A stretch of DNA of 64,000 bases from Stenopsyche tienmushanensis (GCA_008973525.1 WACJ01000513.1:62001-126000), one strand, 5' to 3'; shown: positions 25,301 through 38,104, numbered from the stretch's first letter. A program made the numbers and translations. Notes: a model not told the origin generated them from the letters alone.

Positions 25301-26850
25301 TAGTTCAATACCAGTATATACAACCATGAATCTCATCGAAATGGAAATGATCTCGAATCATCGAAATCTCATGGAAATCTTGTTAAAATCACGTCATTTA
25401 AAAAAGTATTATTAACAATGGTAATCAAAAATATATGGTAAAGTTGCAATATCATAGATGGGAGTCAACGCAATCCATTAACTACTATGAAAATCGATCT
25501 CCATTAAAATGTGTAATGTCTTTTCTGATATTTTACATGAAGGTCTTGTGAAAATAATATTCTTGAGTATTTTACAATGTCATTCCATTTAAACTCCAGA
25601 ACAAAGGATTTCAAAATAGTAAAGCTCAAAAGCTATCTGAAGATGAACGTGACAAACCATATAATTATAATTTTCATTCTAAGCAGAATTGTGCAATTAC
25701 ACAAAGGAAATAAATATGAAACTCTTATAAAATGATTTCAAAATTTTGATACTAAAGAATGAACATTGTTTTTTTATAGTATGGTAATGAAGATAAATTG
25801 TAAACTAAATGTAAATTGATTTAAAAAAAATCGAAAGTTGAATATTTGTCTACAAATAGTTTACATTATTGTTAAATAAACATCGTCTACTTTCGATATA
25901 AGGTGGCTAGGATTTAGGTAGTCGTGGCTAAAGCTATAGCGCGAGAACTTGATTAACTTTCAAAGCATGATAATATTAATACATATAAAATGTATTTTAA
26001 GTGGCTACAACATCAGTCTTGCAAGTATAATATAATATTCATTTACATGTCTCAAAATAGTTATAAATATCGAAAACAACATCATCACAGTAGACTGCCA
26101 TTTTGTTTATTTACAACATTGAAACAACAAAATGAGAAAGAATCAGCTTTGTAGGAATAATTACACAAATACTGTTGCTGCCTCTCGTACGTCTAATAAG
26201 ACGTGAGCCGAGCCTTTGATAAGATATGACATAAAGGATATGCATATAAAATTACGGAGATCTTATCAAAATCATACAGTATACGCTTAAGTCTTACTTT
26301 GCAGAAAGATATTTCCGACCGAGACCAGAAAATAGAAACACATTTCTAAAAAAAATCAGCTTAAAGCAAGTATCTTCCACGTATACGATATTCGCGATAG
26401 AATAAGATGGCAACAAACTGCAATGTGCAATTCAATGCATTATAAAGTGCTTCAAAATGCGGCAGAATAAGGTTAAATTCCAACACATCAATAAACTTAA
26501 CAAACAATTACTGGATCGTTTCATATGCCAATATTTATTGGCAGATTTAGACATATGGCGTTTAATATTGTGATGTATATGATAAACTTGCATTATACGG
26601 ACCAAAAAATTTTAAAATAAATTATTATGTTATGTATTGATTACACTACAAAAATGACGGATTACATCTCCAACAGTACCTTCAGATGTCAAAGTCTTTG
26701 TATGATTGAGGCTGGTTGTTTGATTGGTTTTAAATATGCAGGATTTATTTACTATTAGGCAAATGTATTGATATTTTCTATCCACGAGCAGAGGTTCTTC
26801 TTTTTCAATAATGCAGTACTTCCTTGGGATGAATTTAGAGTGAGTGAAAT
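22304..26850. other. Long AT-rich spacer, no supported gene
   Basis: A slightly GC-richer patch lies at 22,310-22,620. It carries a 101-codon minus frame (22,733-22,428) that I do not recognise. A 95-codon plus frame (24,423-24,710) is also unrecognised. A small perfect hairpin (CCACGTA / TACGTGG) lies near 24,987-25,005. No transposon detected. Confidence 0.4.
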
Positions 26851-26856
26851 GAATTA

Positions 26857-26882
26857 AACTTGTAATCCTCGGATTACAAGTT
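26857..26882. repeat. Perfect 12-bp inverted repeat
   Basis: AACTTGTAATCC (26,857-26,868), two bases, then its exact reverse complement (26,871-26,882). It could be a hairpin or a dyad binding site; no function assigned. Confidence 0.7.
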
Positions 26883-27300
26883 ATACAGTTAAATCTCGGT
26901 TCCACTGTATAATTTATAACTAATATTTTTTCCTAGTGCTAACTTTAACTCGTTAGAGTTTAGTTGATTTTTATTAAATCCCCAGTCTTTTTATCACCCC
27001 AACTCTTCTTTTTGTGCAAATATTTCAAATTTTCGTCCATAAGCTATTTTCCAAAGAGTAAATGTCCATTTTTTATGATTTTGTACTTTGTCTATTTATT
27101 CAATTTGGTATATGTAATATGCTAGGTGTTTCCAAATTTGTTGTCGCTAGTACATATGGCTTTTATCAAATATCAAAAATTAGCTATACAAAGTTGAATT
27201 ATATTTTGATATGTTTGTGCCTTCGTTACGCCCATAAAATTTTTATAGTAGGACAAACGTATCAGAATCCTTTTTGTAGTCGATTATGTCCCGCGTAAAT
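26883..27300. other. AT-rich spacer
   Basis: A 78-codon plus frame (27,062-27,298) has no recognisable product. Confidence 0.4.
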
Positions 27301-28350
27301 GTTTGAGTTGTTCAGGCCCGTTTTAACAGAGCAGGATGGCCCCGGTACCCGTTTTCGATCGGTCTTTACTGTGGCGTAAGACATAATAAATAATTGTTAC
27401 GACGCATCCCTTGCCGGGTGAAGGTCCCCCAGCCACTGTAAGGGGGGGCAAATAATTTATTATGCCTTACAATTATTGTAAAGGCAGGGTTGCGTGGATC
27501 AAGCTTCATGTTTACGACTTGGATGCGTCTTAAAATTCGCAAAAGTCATGTGAGCCGCATAAAATATTCCGGGCAACATTTTTGTAATTAGGTCTGACCA
27601 CTTTACACGCTACCCGTAAAAGAATATGAAGGTGGTAGCGAAGCTGGACCCCTCGCCGGCTTCAGAATCTTCGTGAATGCTGAATAATTGAAAGCACTGA
27701 ATGGATTCCAGGCTGCCGACCTCCTTCGACCTCCTTTGTGTCGGGATATCTCCCGGCAAGCTGAAACTTTAATGCCTTTGACGTATGGTCTCCAAGTGTG
27801 CTCAAATCATCAGCAATAGCTTTCAACTTTTAATTCTCTTCATGTTTAATGCCAGCCGACGAGAACTCATCAAGCAAAGCGAGAAAGCTGAATGTATCAT
27901 TCATGCCAAAGGATTGGATGCCTCGAATTTAATATGAATCAAAGCAACCTGTGGATGAGGAAAATACTTTCATCAGACGTACCGACGAACAACCGATGCC
28001 TTTGAATGCTCTCCAAAAATGCGAAGCAGTAAAAATATTTGATTATATCATAAAATAAAGCTGAAATGGAAACAGTCTCGTCCGCATACATATTATATTA
28101 CATGGGGCCTGAGCGAAAGTCGTATCGGTGCACGATATATCCACCATGTTATGTTGCTCTTTGGGGTGAACGAATGCAATTAAGGGTTTAAGTTGCCAGA
28201 ATTTGCCGATTCATTAAATATTTTCACCATATGACTGACAATGTTCAAGCCGACAGTGACAAACTCTCATAATTACCAATATAAATGCTCCGAAAGCTAA
28301 TCAGACACACCTTTCCATCGATTAATGCGATATTACAAAATGTAATTTAA
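27300..28350. other. Complex GC-richer island, candidate regulatory DNA
   Basis: About 1 kb of higher-complexity sequence without a long open frame or transposon similarity. Near the start is an imperfect inverted repeat: 27,376-27,395 against 27,451-27,470, with 18 of 20 bases complementary and about 55 bases between. The rest contains no repeat found elsewhere in the window. I consider conserved regulatory DNA the likeliest explanation, but this rests only on composition. Confidence 0.3.
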
Positions 28351-30640
28351 CAGTCATGACCCCTTGATTTCGTACACATAATCCCGCACATTTCTGGTAA
28401 TTTTCTATTCTTTATAAAATATTTTATTTAAATATTTAAAATAAACAGTTTGTTGCGTAGATTGGGAGCATTAAAACTAAATAAAACTAAACTAAATTGA
28501 CTCAATAGTTTTCCACACCGCTAGTCCAACCATCGGTAGTCGGCATGTCTAAGATTTCCAATGGCTTAGTTATTTGAGTTTTGCCAATTTTATGTAAAAT
28601 TTATCTTTTCAGAAAAAAAAATAGGAACTGGCAGGCTTGTAAGCTAAGCAACGATATATCATCCCATTGATGAATATTGGCCCATTGATGACCTCAAAAT
28701 GCTCGAAAATGAATATTATAGTTTTTGTGCGTCAGGGTCAGGGTTTTACCTTTTTAGTGCATCTTACTCACATATTAGTACGATCAAACAGGAGAAAGGA
28801 AAATAGTAAACAAAATTACGTTCATCAAAAAACACAGTAGCAGCCAAAAGGTTAACAATAAATGTCTTTAAAAAATCGCTAAATAAATTCAAACAAAATT
28901 ATAAGCTTCTTACAAACGAGTCGTAATGACTTGATACAATTTATGTCAAATTAAAAAATATATTAAAGTAGCCTCGGGTAATTTCTTAATAATATTGGGA
29001 ATCAACAACGAAGCATTAGATTTTCCTAGAATTAGCGATAAAAGTTTTTGATTAAATATATTTTTATGTCAAAAAATACTTCAAATTATAGTTCTAAGCG
29101 TATTTTTCAAAATCGAAAATAAATAAGAGAATAAAAAATGATTCAATGAAAATGATCGCACTCATGTCATCTAATTTATAAGCTTTGTGTAAAAAATATT
29201 ACAATGAGTGCTAGCAAATGGAGAGATCTCGAACGGGCCGGGTTTCTGAGTGTTAAAAAGCAACACTGTAAAAATTCATGAGGATAATTTTTTCCCCCTA
29301 AATAAATTATGATAAAAATAGTGATGTTAAAATGTTAATTGCAAAGCAGAAAAAAACAGTATCTTTAAAAACAACAGACAACTTGAATTAAAATATTTAT
29401 ATATTGTAAAAACCAATATTTAAAATAAAACTCATCATCAAAACGAATAGGATGGGTGTTATGGAGTAGGATGGGTACCACATCGGGGATAGGATGATAG
29501 AATTTAGGAAATTATTTTTAGTCTACAATAGTAATCCAAATATGAAATACAATAAAATTACGCCATATAAATGGTTTATATCTCACAGAATCAAAAACCT
29601 CAACAAAGGGGATACAAATATGATATTTGCTAAATGTCTAATTATACATTTCATTACGATTTGCCTATCCATTAAGTATTTAACTGCACAATGCGAATGC
29701 ATTGCAAATATACCTTTAATTCAAAACAAATAACATTGCTTAGTCTAATGGCAGCATGTGGAATTCAATGCATCAATGCAAGCATCTGCATAAATGCATT
29801 ATTAATTGTGATCCACTGAACGATGAACGCACATGGCATGTAAAATCAAAATCATACAAAACGCCATCATATTTTAATTAGACATCAAAATTTCAATTGC
29901 ATACTCTAATTAAAATTATAATTCTGATACAACGCCGCAATAAATTTATTATAATTATATTATAGATGCCTCGAAAATAAGATTTTGACTTGTTTGAGCC
30001 CTCAACATGATTGTGAGGCTTTGTTGAGTTAAAACTAGCCGCATAAAAATTTTAGCAGATTAACCCTTTCGTTGTCGTCCCGTAAAGCCCACAGGGGATT
30101 TACTGTACGGTATGATGCTGTATATAGCTTGGGAGTGAAACAATTTTTAGTGCCGCTCCTTTTTATAGAATTTAATCGTTTTATTATTTCGTTAACTAAG
30201 TGAAAATTAATTTGGAAAATTTAAAAATTCATTTCTCTCGGGAGCTTCAGATATTTCGAAACACTCTCTCCGAGTAGACATCGTTAAAAGTAAAATTTAT
30301 TTATGAAAATGTATTTCAAGCAAATACCTATGTAACTGAATTTACATCATTCTCGGATTTTATTGCTGTTAATCTACCTTTAATAAAAATCTCTCAAAAT
30401 CTTAACACATTTCAGATTTTTTTCAAATGAAATATCCGTTTTTAATTGATAACAAGAATCCCTAGAAGACTAATCACACACTTTAAATTGCACAGAATTT
30501 ATTAAAAGTAATACAAATAATATGATAACTGCTTTAATCTTCCATTGCTTTTTATCACCGTTCGGCTAATCAATTGGATGTTTTAAAATAATTGTATTTA
30601 TTATAAATTAGACATATCGATAAATCCTTGCCGATTTTGA
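28350..30640. other. AT-rich spacer
   Basis: No gene recognised. The plus frame at 29,494-29,733 (79 codons) resembles no known protein. Confidence 0.4.
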
Positions 30641-30654
30641 TAGACGTCTCTTTT

Positions 30655-31340
30655 AGTTCAGTTTGTATCCAGACATGATGAAGACAGCAACTCCTTAAGT
30701 TTTTTTATAAGAACGATTGGTCTGTAATATTAACGAGTAAAAAATAAAGTTATTTTTGTTAAGGGTAAAATGTCAAAGCTCGAAACTAATCAGCATTACA
30801 TGTTGCTGTTTTTCAGCCAGGGGTTGAACACCACCAAGGCCACAAAAGCCATTAATGAAATTTATGGCGAAGTGTTATCATTTCGACGTGTCGATTTTGG
30901 TTTTCAAAATATAAATCGTCTTAATATAGATCGATATTTGAAAGAACTGGAAAATCCTTAAATTTTTATGACGACCTATTTAAAAGCCACAGGGGAACTA
31001 GTATCGAATAACTATTGAAAAATATGCATTCACCATGTCGACAGCTTAATATCATTTAAAACGTATCGGAAAGACGAATCGAATAGGAGTTTGGATGCCG
31101 CACGAACTGTCTTAAGATAACAAAGGAGAGCGACGAAACATGTGCAAAGTTTTGTTGTCAAGACAAAAAGTTCATCCATTTTTGCTTCGAATTGTAACTG
31201 GGGATGAAAAATGGATCGTTTGTGGCAACATAAGTCGAAAATTCAAAACCAGAAGAATTTTTCAAAGGTGGCATTGAAAAACTTGAAAACCTGTGGAAAA
31301 CAACAGTTAATCGAAGAGAATCAACTTTTTGAAAAAACTG
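30655..31340 (+). pseudogene. Mariner transposase relic with internal deletion
   Basis: The plus-strand frame from 30,770 begins MSKLETNQHYMLLFFSQGL and continues through TKATKAINEIYGE, the N-terminal helix-turn-helix domain of mariner (family pattern H.L.FF..G.NA..T...IN..YGE). After stops and frameshifts come PHELS (31,100 region), then KVHPFLLRIVTGDEKWI near 31,165-31,215, which keeps the first catalytic Asp. The sequence then jumps directly to FFKGGIEKLENLWKTTVN (31,255-31,310), the extreme C-terminus. The region with the second and third catalytic Asp is therefore deleted. The upstream 50 bp (TTTGTATCCAGACA...) recur near 52,575. Terminal repeats not identified. Confidence 0.75.
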
Positions 31341-31344
31341 AAGA

Positions 31345-32795
31345 TCTATTATACGCACCTAGAATCATTGGTTGATCGATAAGTCATTAAAATTTATGGT
31401 TTTATCGCATTGGGACTTTAAACGAGATTATCTCGAAACTGCATTTTCAAAATGTTCGCCAGTTGTAGCTTAAAAAGTTGTTGATCGATCTGACTGATAT
31501 TTTGACATGTTTCTCACTATAATTTTATCTATTTAACTAAGCTAAAGTTTTAAGGTTTTCGCGTTAATAAATTATGTTTTTGGGGTAAAAACTATGAAAG
31601 TTTTACAAAAAAGCCTACTAAATTTAAAATTCTTAAAAATATTCAATTCAATTCGACAATTCATAGTGATTCCTTATATATTTAACCCGTCTATTCAACG
31701 AAAATATACCTAAATTGTCAACAACATTTTTTCTGGTGTTTAACGAGGATCTACTTTATCACGATATTATTGTCTGACCAACTACAAATAATTCAAAATG
31801 AACTAATCTGTTGATATCTTACATAGATCATTATTAATGATGTAGCAACAGATATTTTAGCAAAAAAAAACATTATTATCAAAATTAAAAGCATGACTTT
31901 CTAATTGTAACAAAAATACGCATCTCTTGAACTGCGTCTCGGCCAAACCTGATTGCAAAACATCTGCTCAAAATTTTGATTATTTTACGGTCTCCCTAAT
32001 ATTAAATGCTACATGAAGCAGATTTTTCAAATATACAAAATAGGTTTCAGAATTGAATGCCAAATGAGTTCCAATAATATTAATTCCATTGTGCAGACAT
32101 TGATCGAACGAGGACACTTTTATAAAGTAGATGGATTGAGTTCAATTTATTTATTTTTGGCAGTACATTACAAGATTGATTAGGCAATGCCATATTTCAA
32201 AAGCTTAATTAGATTTTTTTTAAAAATAAAATTTGCATTCATTCGATAAAAAGCCGAACAAGATGGATTCAATCAAACTTAAAATTCGCACAAATTGAAT
32301 GTAGTACGTACTTTGTTGAAGCGAATATTCGATGGCTTTCCTAGAAAGTTTCATAGAAATTCGTCTTTAGACCGATGAGAAATGAACTTAGGCCAACTAG
32401 TTGAACAAACCTTGTCAAATTGGATAGATGAGAAATATATTCTAACTTATAACTATAAATTTCAATTTCGCTCTGTCAGTAACCTTTGAAGATTGCCGAT
32501 GAATCGTGAAATGATCATTGAAAGCGCGGTTGAATTTCCATTTAAGAATATATGATTGATTGTAAATATTTAAATTAATATGCTTTAAGTATCTTATATA
32601 TTAAAATTATTCAATTAAATTATTAAATATCAAATGCATCGTTGTTCCAGTGTGTAACGTTTGTGCTTCCGTCACTTTCCAGATCCATGATACATTAGTA
32701 TGAAATATTGTATAATGTTGTACAAATGTCCGCTACAGCTTTACTTGGAAGCACGTATTCTGGAGGTTTAATTTTCGATTACTTTATCACATAAA
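31345..32795. other. AT-rich spacer
   Basis: No feature recognised. Confidence 0.45.
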
Positions 32796-32799
32796 TCTG

Positions 32800-33307
32800 G
32801 CTATTTTTTTTGGATGACGTTCGTTATTTTAACTTTGAAGGCATCGATTGTTTTCTGTTTATACGTATAGATCTGCGATTTAAGATAGCCCCAAAGGAAA
32901 AAGTATAAAGGCTGTATATCGCATGCTTCGGTGATCAGTTCACGTCGCCGCTGCATAAAATAATGATCTCCGAAAATCGCTCGTGCAGAATGTCCATCGT
33001 GACATGTTTTGTGTGGGACCGTCGTGTTGGGACCACATGTCATCGGCATCCATATCATCCAGTTTAGGCCACAAAAAGTTGCTTAACATCGATCTGTAGC
33101 GTTCGCCATTGATAATGCCTGTTTCGTTTCGAAAGAAGTACAGACCCAGACCAAAATTCGCACCAAAGTGTTTTTTCGAAATGCATTTAGTGTAGATTGG
33201 TATCGTTTTAAATGTAAAAATGTTTGCTTTTCCACACATTCATTCATACAAAAAAGGGCCTTGTCGCTAAATGTGTTTTTTTGCGAAAAATTTCTCGAAA
33301 GGAACAC
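32800..33307 (-). pseudogene. IS630-like (Tc1/mariner superfamily) transposase relic
   Basis: Three overlapping minus-strand frames together follow the C-terminal half of a transposase abundant in arthropod genomes. 33,307-33,083 contains SDKALFCMNECVEKQ, which fits the SDEAHFHLNG.VNKQN segment with the first catalytic Asp. 33,239-32,940 contains LYFFRNETGIINGERYRSM and FLWPKLDDMDADDMWSQHDG; the QQDG-type motif holds the second Asp. 33,058-32,801 ends with CDIQPLYFFLWGYLKSQIYT; the family has DLTPLDFFLWGYLK there, so the third Asp reads Tyr. Frameshifts separate the three segments. The N-terminal DNA-binding part is missing. Inactive. Confidence 0.85.
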
Positions 33308-33309
33308 TT

Positions 33310-33650
33310 ATTTTGAAAATAAACGTTTTAACCTTTTATAATAATTTGCCATAGTCTATTAAATAATTCAAAATAATTTTACATGTATTGCTTTAACAAC
33401 ACTACCGCTATAATCTAACAAATTTTGAGCGTCTCCATTGAAATACCCTGTATTTTGGGTACCTTATCGTTCAGACAAGTTCGATGTAAAAAAATCCTTC
33501 GTTTAGCGTTAATAGTGGCTGAAGGGTAAGTGGTCGAGATTTTCGTTCTCGCCACCATCAACCACCACCAAAAAATAATTTCCTCGATTCATTATTAGAT
33601 GGCTGGAGATTGTGGCCTCAAAATTGCCCAATAATTTCTACAATTTTCCT
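33310..33650. other. Spacer
   Basis: No feature recognised. Confidence 0.4.
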
Positions 33651-34000
33651 TATCCATAAAACTAGTAATGTGGTCGTTGGCCGGCTCCGACACACCTAAC
33701 GAAGAGTTATTGCGTCCACCCCACCTAACGTGTCATTGTTTACTTAGGTACGCGTGTTAAATTATAACGTGGCGCACACAACCAACGCCTCAAGTAATAA
33801 TTATAATATATATAAATATAAATATATATACCTGGCAGCCGTGCCCCCAGTCACATGATCCCCCTCGTGACACCGGTGCGTCAGCGCGCATTTTCAAATT
33901 TTTCGCCCCGGGCGCCTGGGCTTAAGTAATTAAGAAAATGATAATTAAGATTACTTTTGGCGAGGTGTGGTTAATGCACATGACTCAAAAAATATTATTT
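33650..34000. other. GC-rich island with homeodomain-type sites
   Basis: A GC-rich block (GCCGTGCCCCCAGTCACATG, CACCGGTGCGTCAGCGCGCA, CGCCCCGGGCGCCTGGGC) split by a TATATAAATATA stretch at about 33,805-33,830. It ends in clustered TAATTAAG / GATAATTAAG motifs of the sort bound by homeodomain proteins. CACCTAACG occurs twice (33,694-33,731). No open frame. Candidate enhancer-like element, by inference. Confidence 0.3.
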
Positions 34001-35520
34001 AATCAAGCTTAAAAATGCATATCCGGCTAGGACCATGGATGCACTTTGTAGAGGACTCAAAATTTCGACTTGACACAAGAAGTATTTATGCAAAATTATC
34101 AATATGTAAAGCAATCTATGTTTCTTATTAATTTGTTTGCGCGCGCATCTATATATGCACCTGATACAATGTTTGCTTAAATATTGATCATATAGAAATA
34201 CAATATTGTATGTGCCTTCGTGGGAACGCTTCTTCTTATTATGTCGCCATATCCGTTGTTGGATTAGACGCTCTCCATTAAAAAGTTTTCTTGTGATCGA
34301 ATCTTTTACGTAATAAGTTATTATTATGTTTTACTTGCGGCTTAAATGTTAAAAAAAGTAATACATCGAATGTAAACCTCCCCATAAAACCTCCCTTGTA
34401 TCTATATAAAAATACATTATATAAACATTCTTTTTGTAAATTACATTTTGATATGAAAGCATGATTTTAAATGCATGATTTTAAAATAATGAATATATTT
34501 TACCAACTATTTGCATACTGATCGATTTCTTATTGTGAAGAATTAGGCTTAAATGCAGAACGTTAAAACGAGATCTCGTGCCAATACATGAAATACGTCT
34601 ATTGAAGGGTGTGTTTTCATATTTATCAGTATTTGCTTCTGAGAGACCTTCAAACTTTTGGTTTGATATCAAAAAGTAAATCTATCAGTATAACAAATAC
34701 ATATGGATCTAATCCGAATGATTCGATGGATCTTTTCACACATTACCCGCGGAGTACCGATTACATTTAATGCAAACATCACCCGTTCTGGTTCGCACAC
34801 GCGCCGCCACTGCGCGCTTAAGACCCGAAAAGCCTAAAGGGAAGTGCTAATGGCTTTTCCTCGTATAAAAATTAGGGTTTAGTTAATCATTCCGTATTAT
34901 TTTTCCATGTCCCCGGGCCGATGGCAGCAAAGTTCGAATCTCGCATTTGATGCCCCTCCATATTGTTTGTACCTTTTGTCCAACCCCCCGAAGTTGATGT
35001 TCCGCAAAGGGTTCCCGGGGAAGCCTTATTGAATATTAAAATGATAATATCCAGGCCGGATCGAATATTGACGGGTCAACTGGAGCTTTCGAACGGACGA
35101 TTAAATATTTGGCGGGTAATTGAAGAAAAAATGAGAGCATACTGCAAACATTTGATCATGAAATGCAATCGAATCGTCTGAGCGTAATTATTGGAAGCTG
35201 AATTATATTTTTTAAGTTTGAAATTAGATTACGATATTCCATTCGTTTGATTGTGTTGATATTTTAGCATCTAAACAACGAATATCCAATATCGAAATGC
35301 TTAATCAAAGCGATGATGTGTCGCATATAGTAGAATTTAAGATGTTTCGACGCCGCTAGAAATCCTTTCGATATAAAAATGAAACGAAGTAATTTTAAAA
35401 AGATCAATTTCTAGCCGGAACTAATATCGCCATTATTTTTACTGAAACAAAAATTAGAATTGAACCGGCAAAATTGGAGCTAAATTTTTACCTGTATCCG
35501 ATATTTCGAACCTCCTGTCG
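34000..35520. other. Spacer, no supported gene
   Basis: GC-richer patches lie near 34,730-34,850 and 34,910-35,110. A 72-codon plus frame at 34,963-35,181 overlaps the second patch; I do not recognise it. Confidence 0.35.
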
Positions 35521-35524
35521 GGTT

Positions 35525-35790
35525 TGTGTTCGCGAATCGAGTCAATCCGCGTTCATATAGTCAAACGCTGTTTTTCTAAGGATTGCGCGGGGTGGAATTC
35601 TAAGAATTAAAAAATTCGGAAACTTGCCGTTTAGAAGGAATTGTAGGAATTAGTACATTTTTCGGAAATTTACTAAATATAAGGATAACTAATTCGATTG
35701 GATAGAATTCTAAGAATCGGAAAATTTCGCTGATTTTCACGTAAAAGAAAAGTGTGCCGCGTTTTCCAATAAGTTAAAGATCGCCAGTGA
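35525..35790 (+). repeat. Repeat C, copy 1
   Basis: Shares GAGTCAATCCGCG, AGTCAAAC..TG.TTTTCT and AAAGTGTGCCGCGTTTTCCAATAAGT-like segments with 39.67-39.82 kb. Between these lies a degenerate AGAATT/GGAATT array (TTCTAAGAATTAAAAAATTCGG-like units) that also resembles 58.64-58.74 kb. Non-coding. Confidence 0.6.
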
Positions 35791-35889
35791 TTGAGAAACG
35801 GACTAATTTGACTATTTGAAATTGACAAAGGTAATATATTCCTTAATTGCCTTTAAATATTGAGTCATTTTTGCTGTTTTTATTGTTTT

Positions 35890-36170
35890 CGATGACTTTC
35901 AGAAGAACGGTGTCTACAAATTAAAGACATTAGCTTTGAGTTCAAATTGGGGCACAATGCAGTGAAATCAGGTGGAAATATTAACTGAACATTCGGAAAA
36001 GTATCGATTTGTGAAATAATAATTCGAAAGAGGCAAAAATAATGTCGAAATAATCGACAAGTGGGTGCCACACGAACTGTCAGAAGGCTAAAATAGAGCC
36101 ACTTGGAAGTGTTTTCTTCGTTGATGAATTCAAATGCATAACAATAGTAGTTATTGACACTAAAATAAGT
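35890..36170 (+). pseudogene. Internally deleted mariner relic, copy 2
   Basis: The plus strand reads ISFEFKLGHNAVKSGGNIN (about 35,930-35,990), matching the mariner N-terminal domain (L.EF.LGHNAV.TARNIN). After GTCGAAATAATCG it passes to DKWVPHELSEG (36,050-36,090), the motif that normally lies more than 60 codons further on. It is the same deletion product as the minus-strand copy at 16.0-16.2 kb. Stops and frameshifts throughout. The 116-codon minus frame over this interval is an antisense shadow. Confidence 0.65.
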
Positions 36171-36234
36171 AGAAGATAAACGGTTTCTCCCCAATTCTTC
36201 GATGACTAGTTTAAAAACAAAAAAGAGCAAATAT

Positions 36235-37860
36235 ATAGAATATTCGATTGAGACCCCTAACTATGATGTTGTTTAGCATAAGTCTGCCCGATTGATTAGT
36301 GATTGGTCAAGTTTAGAAAAACAAATATTAGTCCAGCTAGATATTAACCACAGGATATAGATATAGTCAGATTAGAAAGCTGCAATCCATTTGATAAAAT
36401 AAATTGAATACATTTTAATTATTCTCGGTTACAGCGAGGACCGTTGATTTGAACATCAAAGGATCAACGAATTCTTATATAAAAGCCGATTTCTTTACGC
36501 TTAACAATTCTTGCAGGAAAAGTTTCACCTACTCAATTGAGCAATTGTCCAGAATTTTATCAACTAATGACTCGATAAATATAAAATCCATTTTCATATT
36601 TTATGCTCGTTACAACCGAGTACAATGTCATATTTGATACCGAAACACAAAACGGAGCTCAAATATGTAATTTTAAGCGTCTCTGCGTATATTATAGTAA
36701 TATTTAAATCATGATAAATACATTTATTATTAATTATATACAGATAAATAATATTTTATATCATTTTCAGTTCCTTTTATGGAATTATTGCCCAACATTT
36801 TGACATGGTTTTCATGAACATGGGTGGTTTTATTTCCTTTAAAGATGAATAAATACTCTTGGTTTTTCTCCAATTGAACATCAGGCATTTACATCAAAAA
36901 AAAATATTTCGAGGGGACTTAAGCCTATGTTTGATAATATAAAAATAAATCAGTTTTTTAATAATCGAAGACTTATTAAAATCGACGAACAAAGTTTGAT
37001 GAAAATACACACTGTGAGCCAAGAAAATTTTCAGCTCATGAGCAAGCATGTCATATCAAATATTTGCCAATAGTTTGAAGACTGCACATGCGAAACAGAT
37101 AGGGTAGGGCGAAACTCTCTGATAGTTTGGAAACTTTTGTTATTACATGCACGATTTCTGTCGGTGCAGTGATACTGAAATTTGTGCAAGCATTAAAGTT
37201 TAGATCCGTCAACAATGAGAAGCAATTCCGCTGTTTTAATTTGTACTATTATTATCGCAAATCGAATAACACAACGGCAACATTGTGATTGAGCGAGTTT
37301 TCGTCGTCTTCGAAATGAGAATTTCGAGCATGCCACTTATCGCCCTTAATGAATGGTATTAGAACGACGATGCTCAGATAGTGAGTGTAATGTTGAGTAA
37401 ACGCGCTTTTCAAATCAAGATTAGGTGATATATTCGTAGCATTTAAAAGGTCAGTTGGAGGTATGTATAATTATAATATTGAAAAGACCGTTGAATTTTT
37501 CACTTTTCATATCCAGGTATCAGATTTACGATAACAAAAAAGTTCCCCAGGTGCTCCTAATTTAAAATATTACTGCATAGCAACATTCGTGAAATGTGTA
37601 AATAAATATATACAAATATATTTAAAGACAATTTTAGTACAAGCACATTGTTTAATAAAGCCGCCTTTGACCCGTATGATGGCGTTGCGTATAGTGATGA
37701 ATGTTTCATAAGCATAAGTCCCTCATATGAGGATCATGCAGAAAATCAGGTTACAAGGGCAGACTCCTGAGGTGGGAGGATTTTTTTTGTTTTGAAGTTG
37801 GCGCTCCTGGCATATAGGGGAGATCTTAACGGTCAGTTTGATTGATCCCGCGTGTTTGTC
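36235..37860. other. AT-rich spacer
   Basis: No gene or element recognised. Confidence 0.45.
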
Positions 37861-37869
37861 GACCATTTT

Positions 37870-38020
37870 GTTCAGAACGCCCTAAAATTAAAAGGAGTAG
37901 CCACAAGGTTTCCGTGTCCAACCGGTCCAAACTCTGAACCGCTGACAAAACAAAATAGCACCTAGCGATTCAACGCCATGTTCGGGTATATCTACAGAAC
38001 ATGGTCTGCGTCCATGAACG
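37870..38020. repeat. Dispersed repeat D, copy 1
   Basis: Matches 63.29-63.42 kb, including GTGTCCAACCGGTCC, an ACCGCTGACA segment and a (T/C)CCACAGAACATGG-like segment, in the same orientation. It is GC-richer than the surroundings. A 67-codon minus frame (38,091-37,888) spans it without recognisable similarity. The second copy belongs to a larger insertion inside a hAT pseudogene, so D is probably part of a retroposed element. Confidence 0.55.
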
Positions 38021-38104
38021 AATCTCCGCATGGGCACTCCAAGGAAGGGGGAATACTTCCATTGGAACAAATGCCTTTTGACGATATACAAAATCTTTCA
38101 ATAA

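Noticed and set aside
29430..29490. Match of AAACGAATAGGATG...GGATGGGTACC to the mariner relic at 1.5 kb
   Set aside because: The words are similar over about 40 bp, but the flanks show no transposase sequence, so I could not support a separate element.
34915..34960. tRNA B-box-like AGTTCGAATCTC
   Set aside because: No A-box at the right distance and no cloverleaf; not a tRNA gene.
35880..36230. 116-codon minus-strand frame, and a similar plus frame at 15,933-16,226, as a small protein family
   Set aside because: The similarity between them is real, but it is the antisense of the shared deleted mariner sequence (WVPHELSE region).
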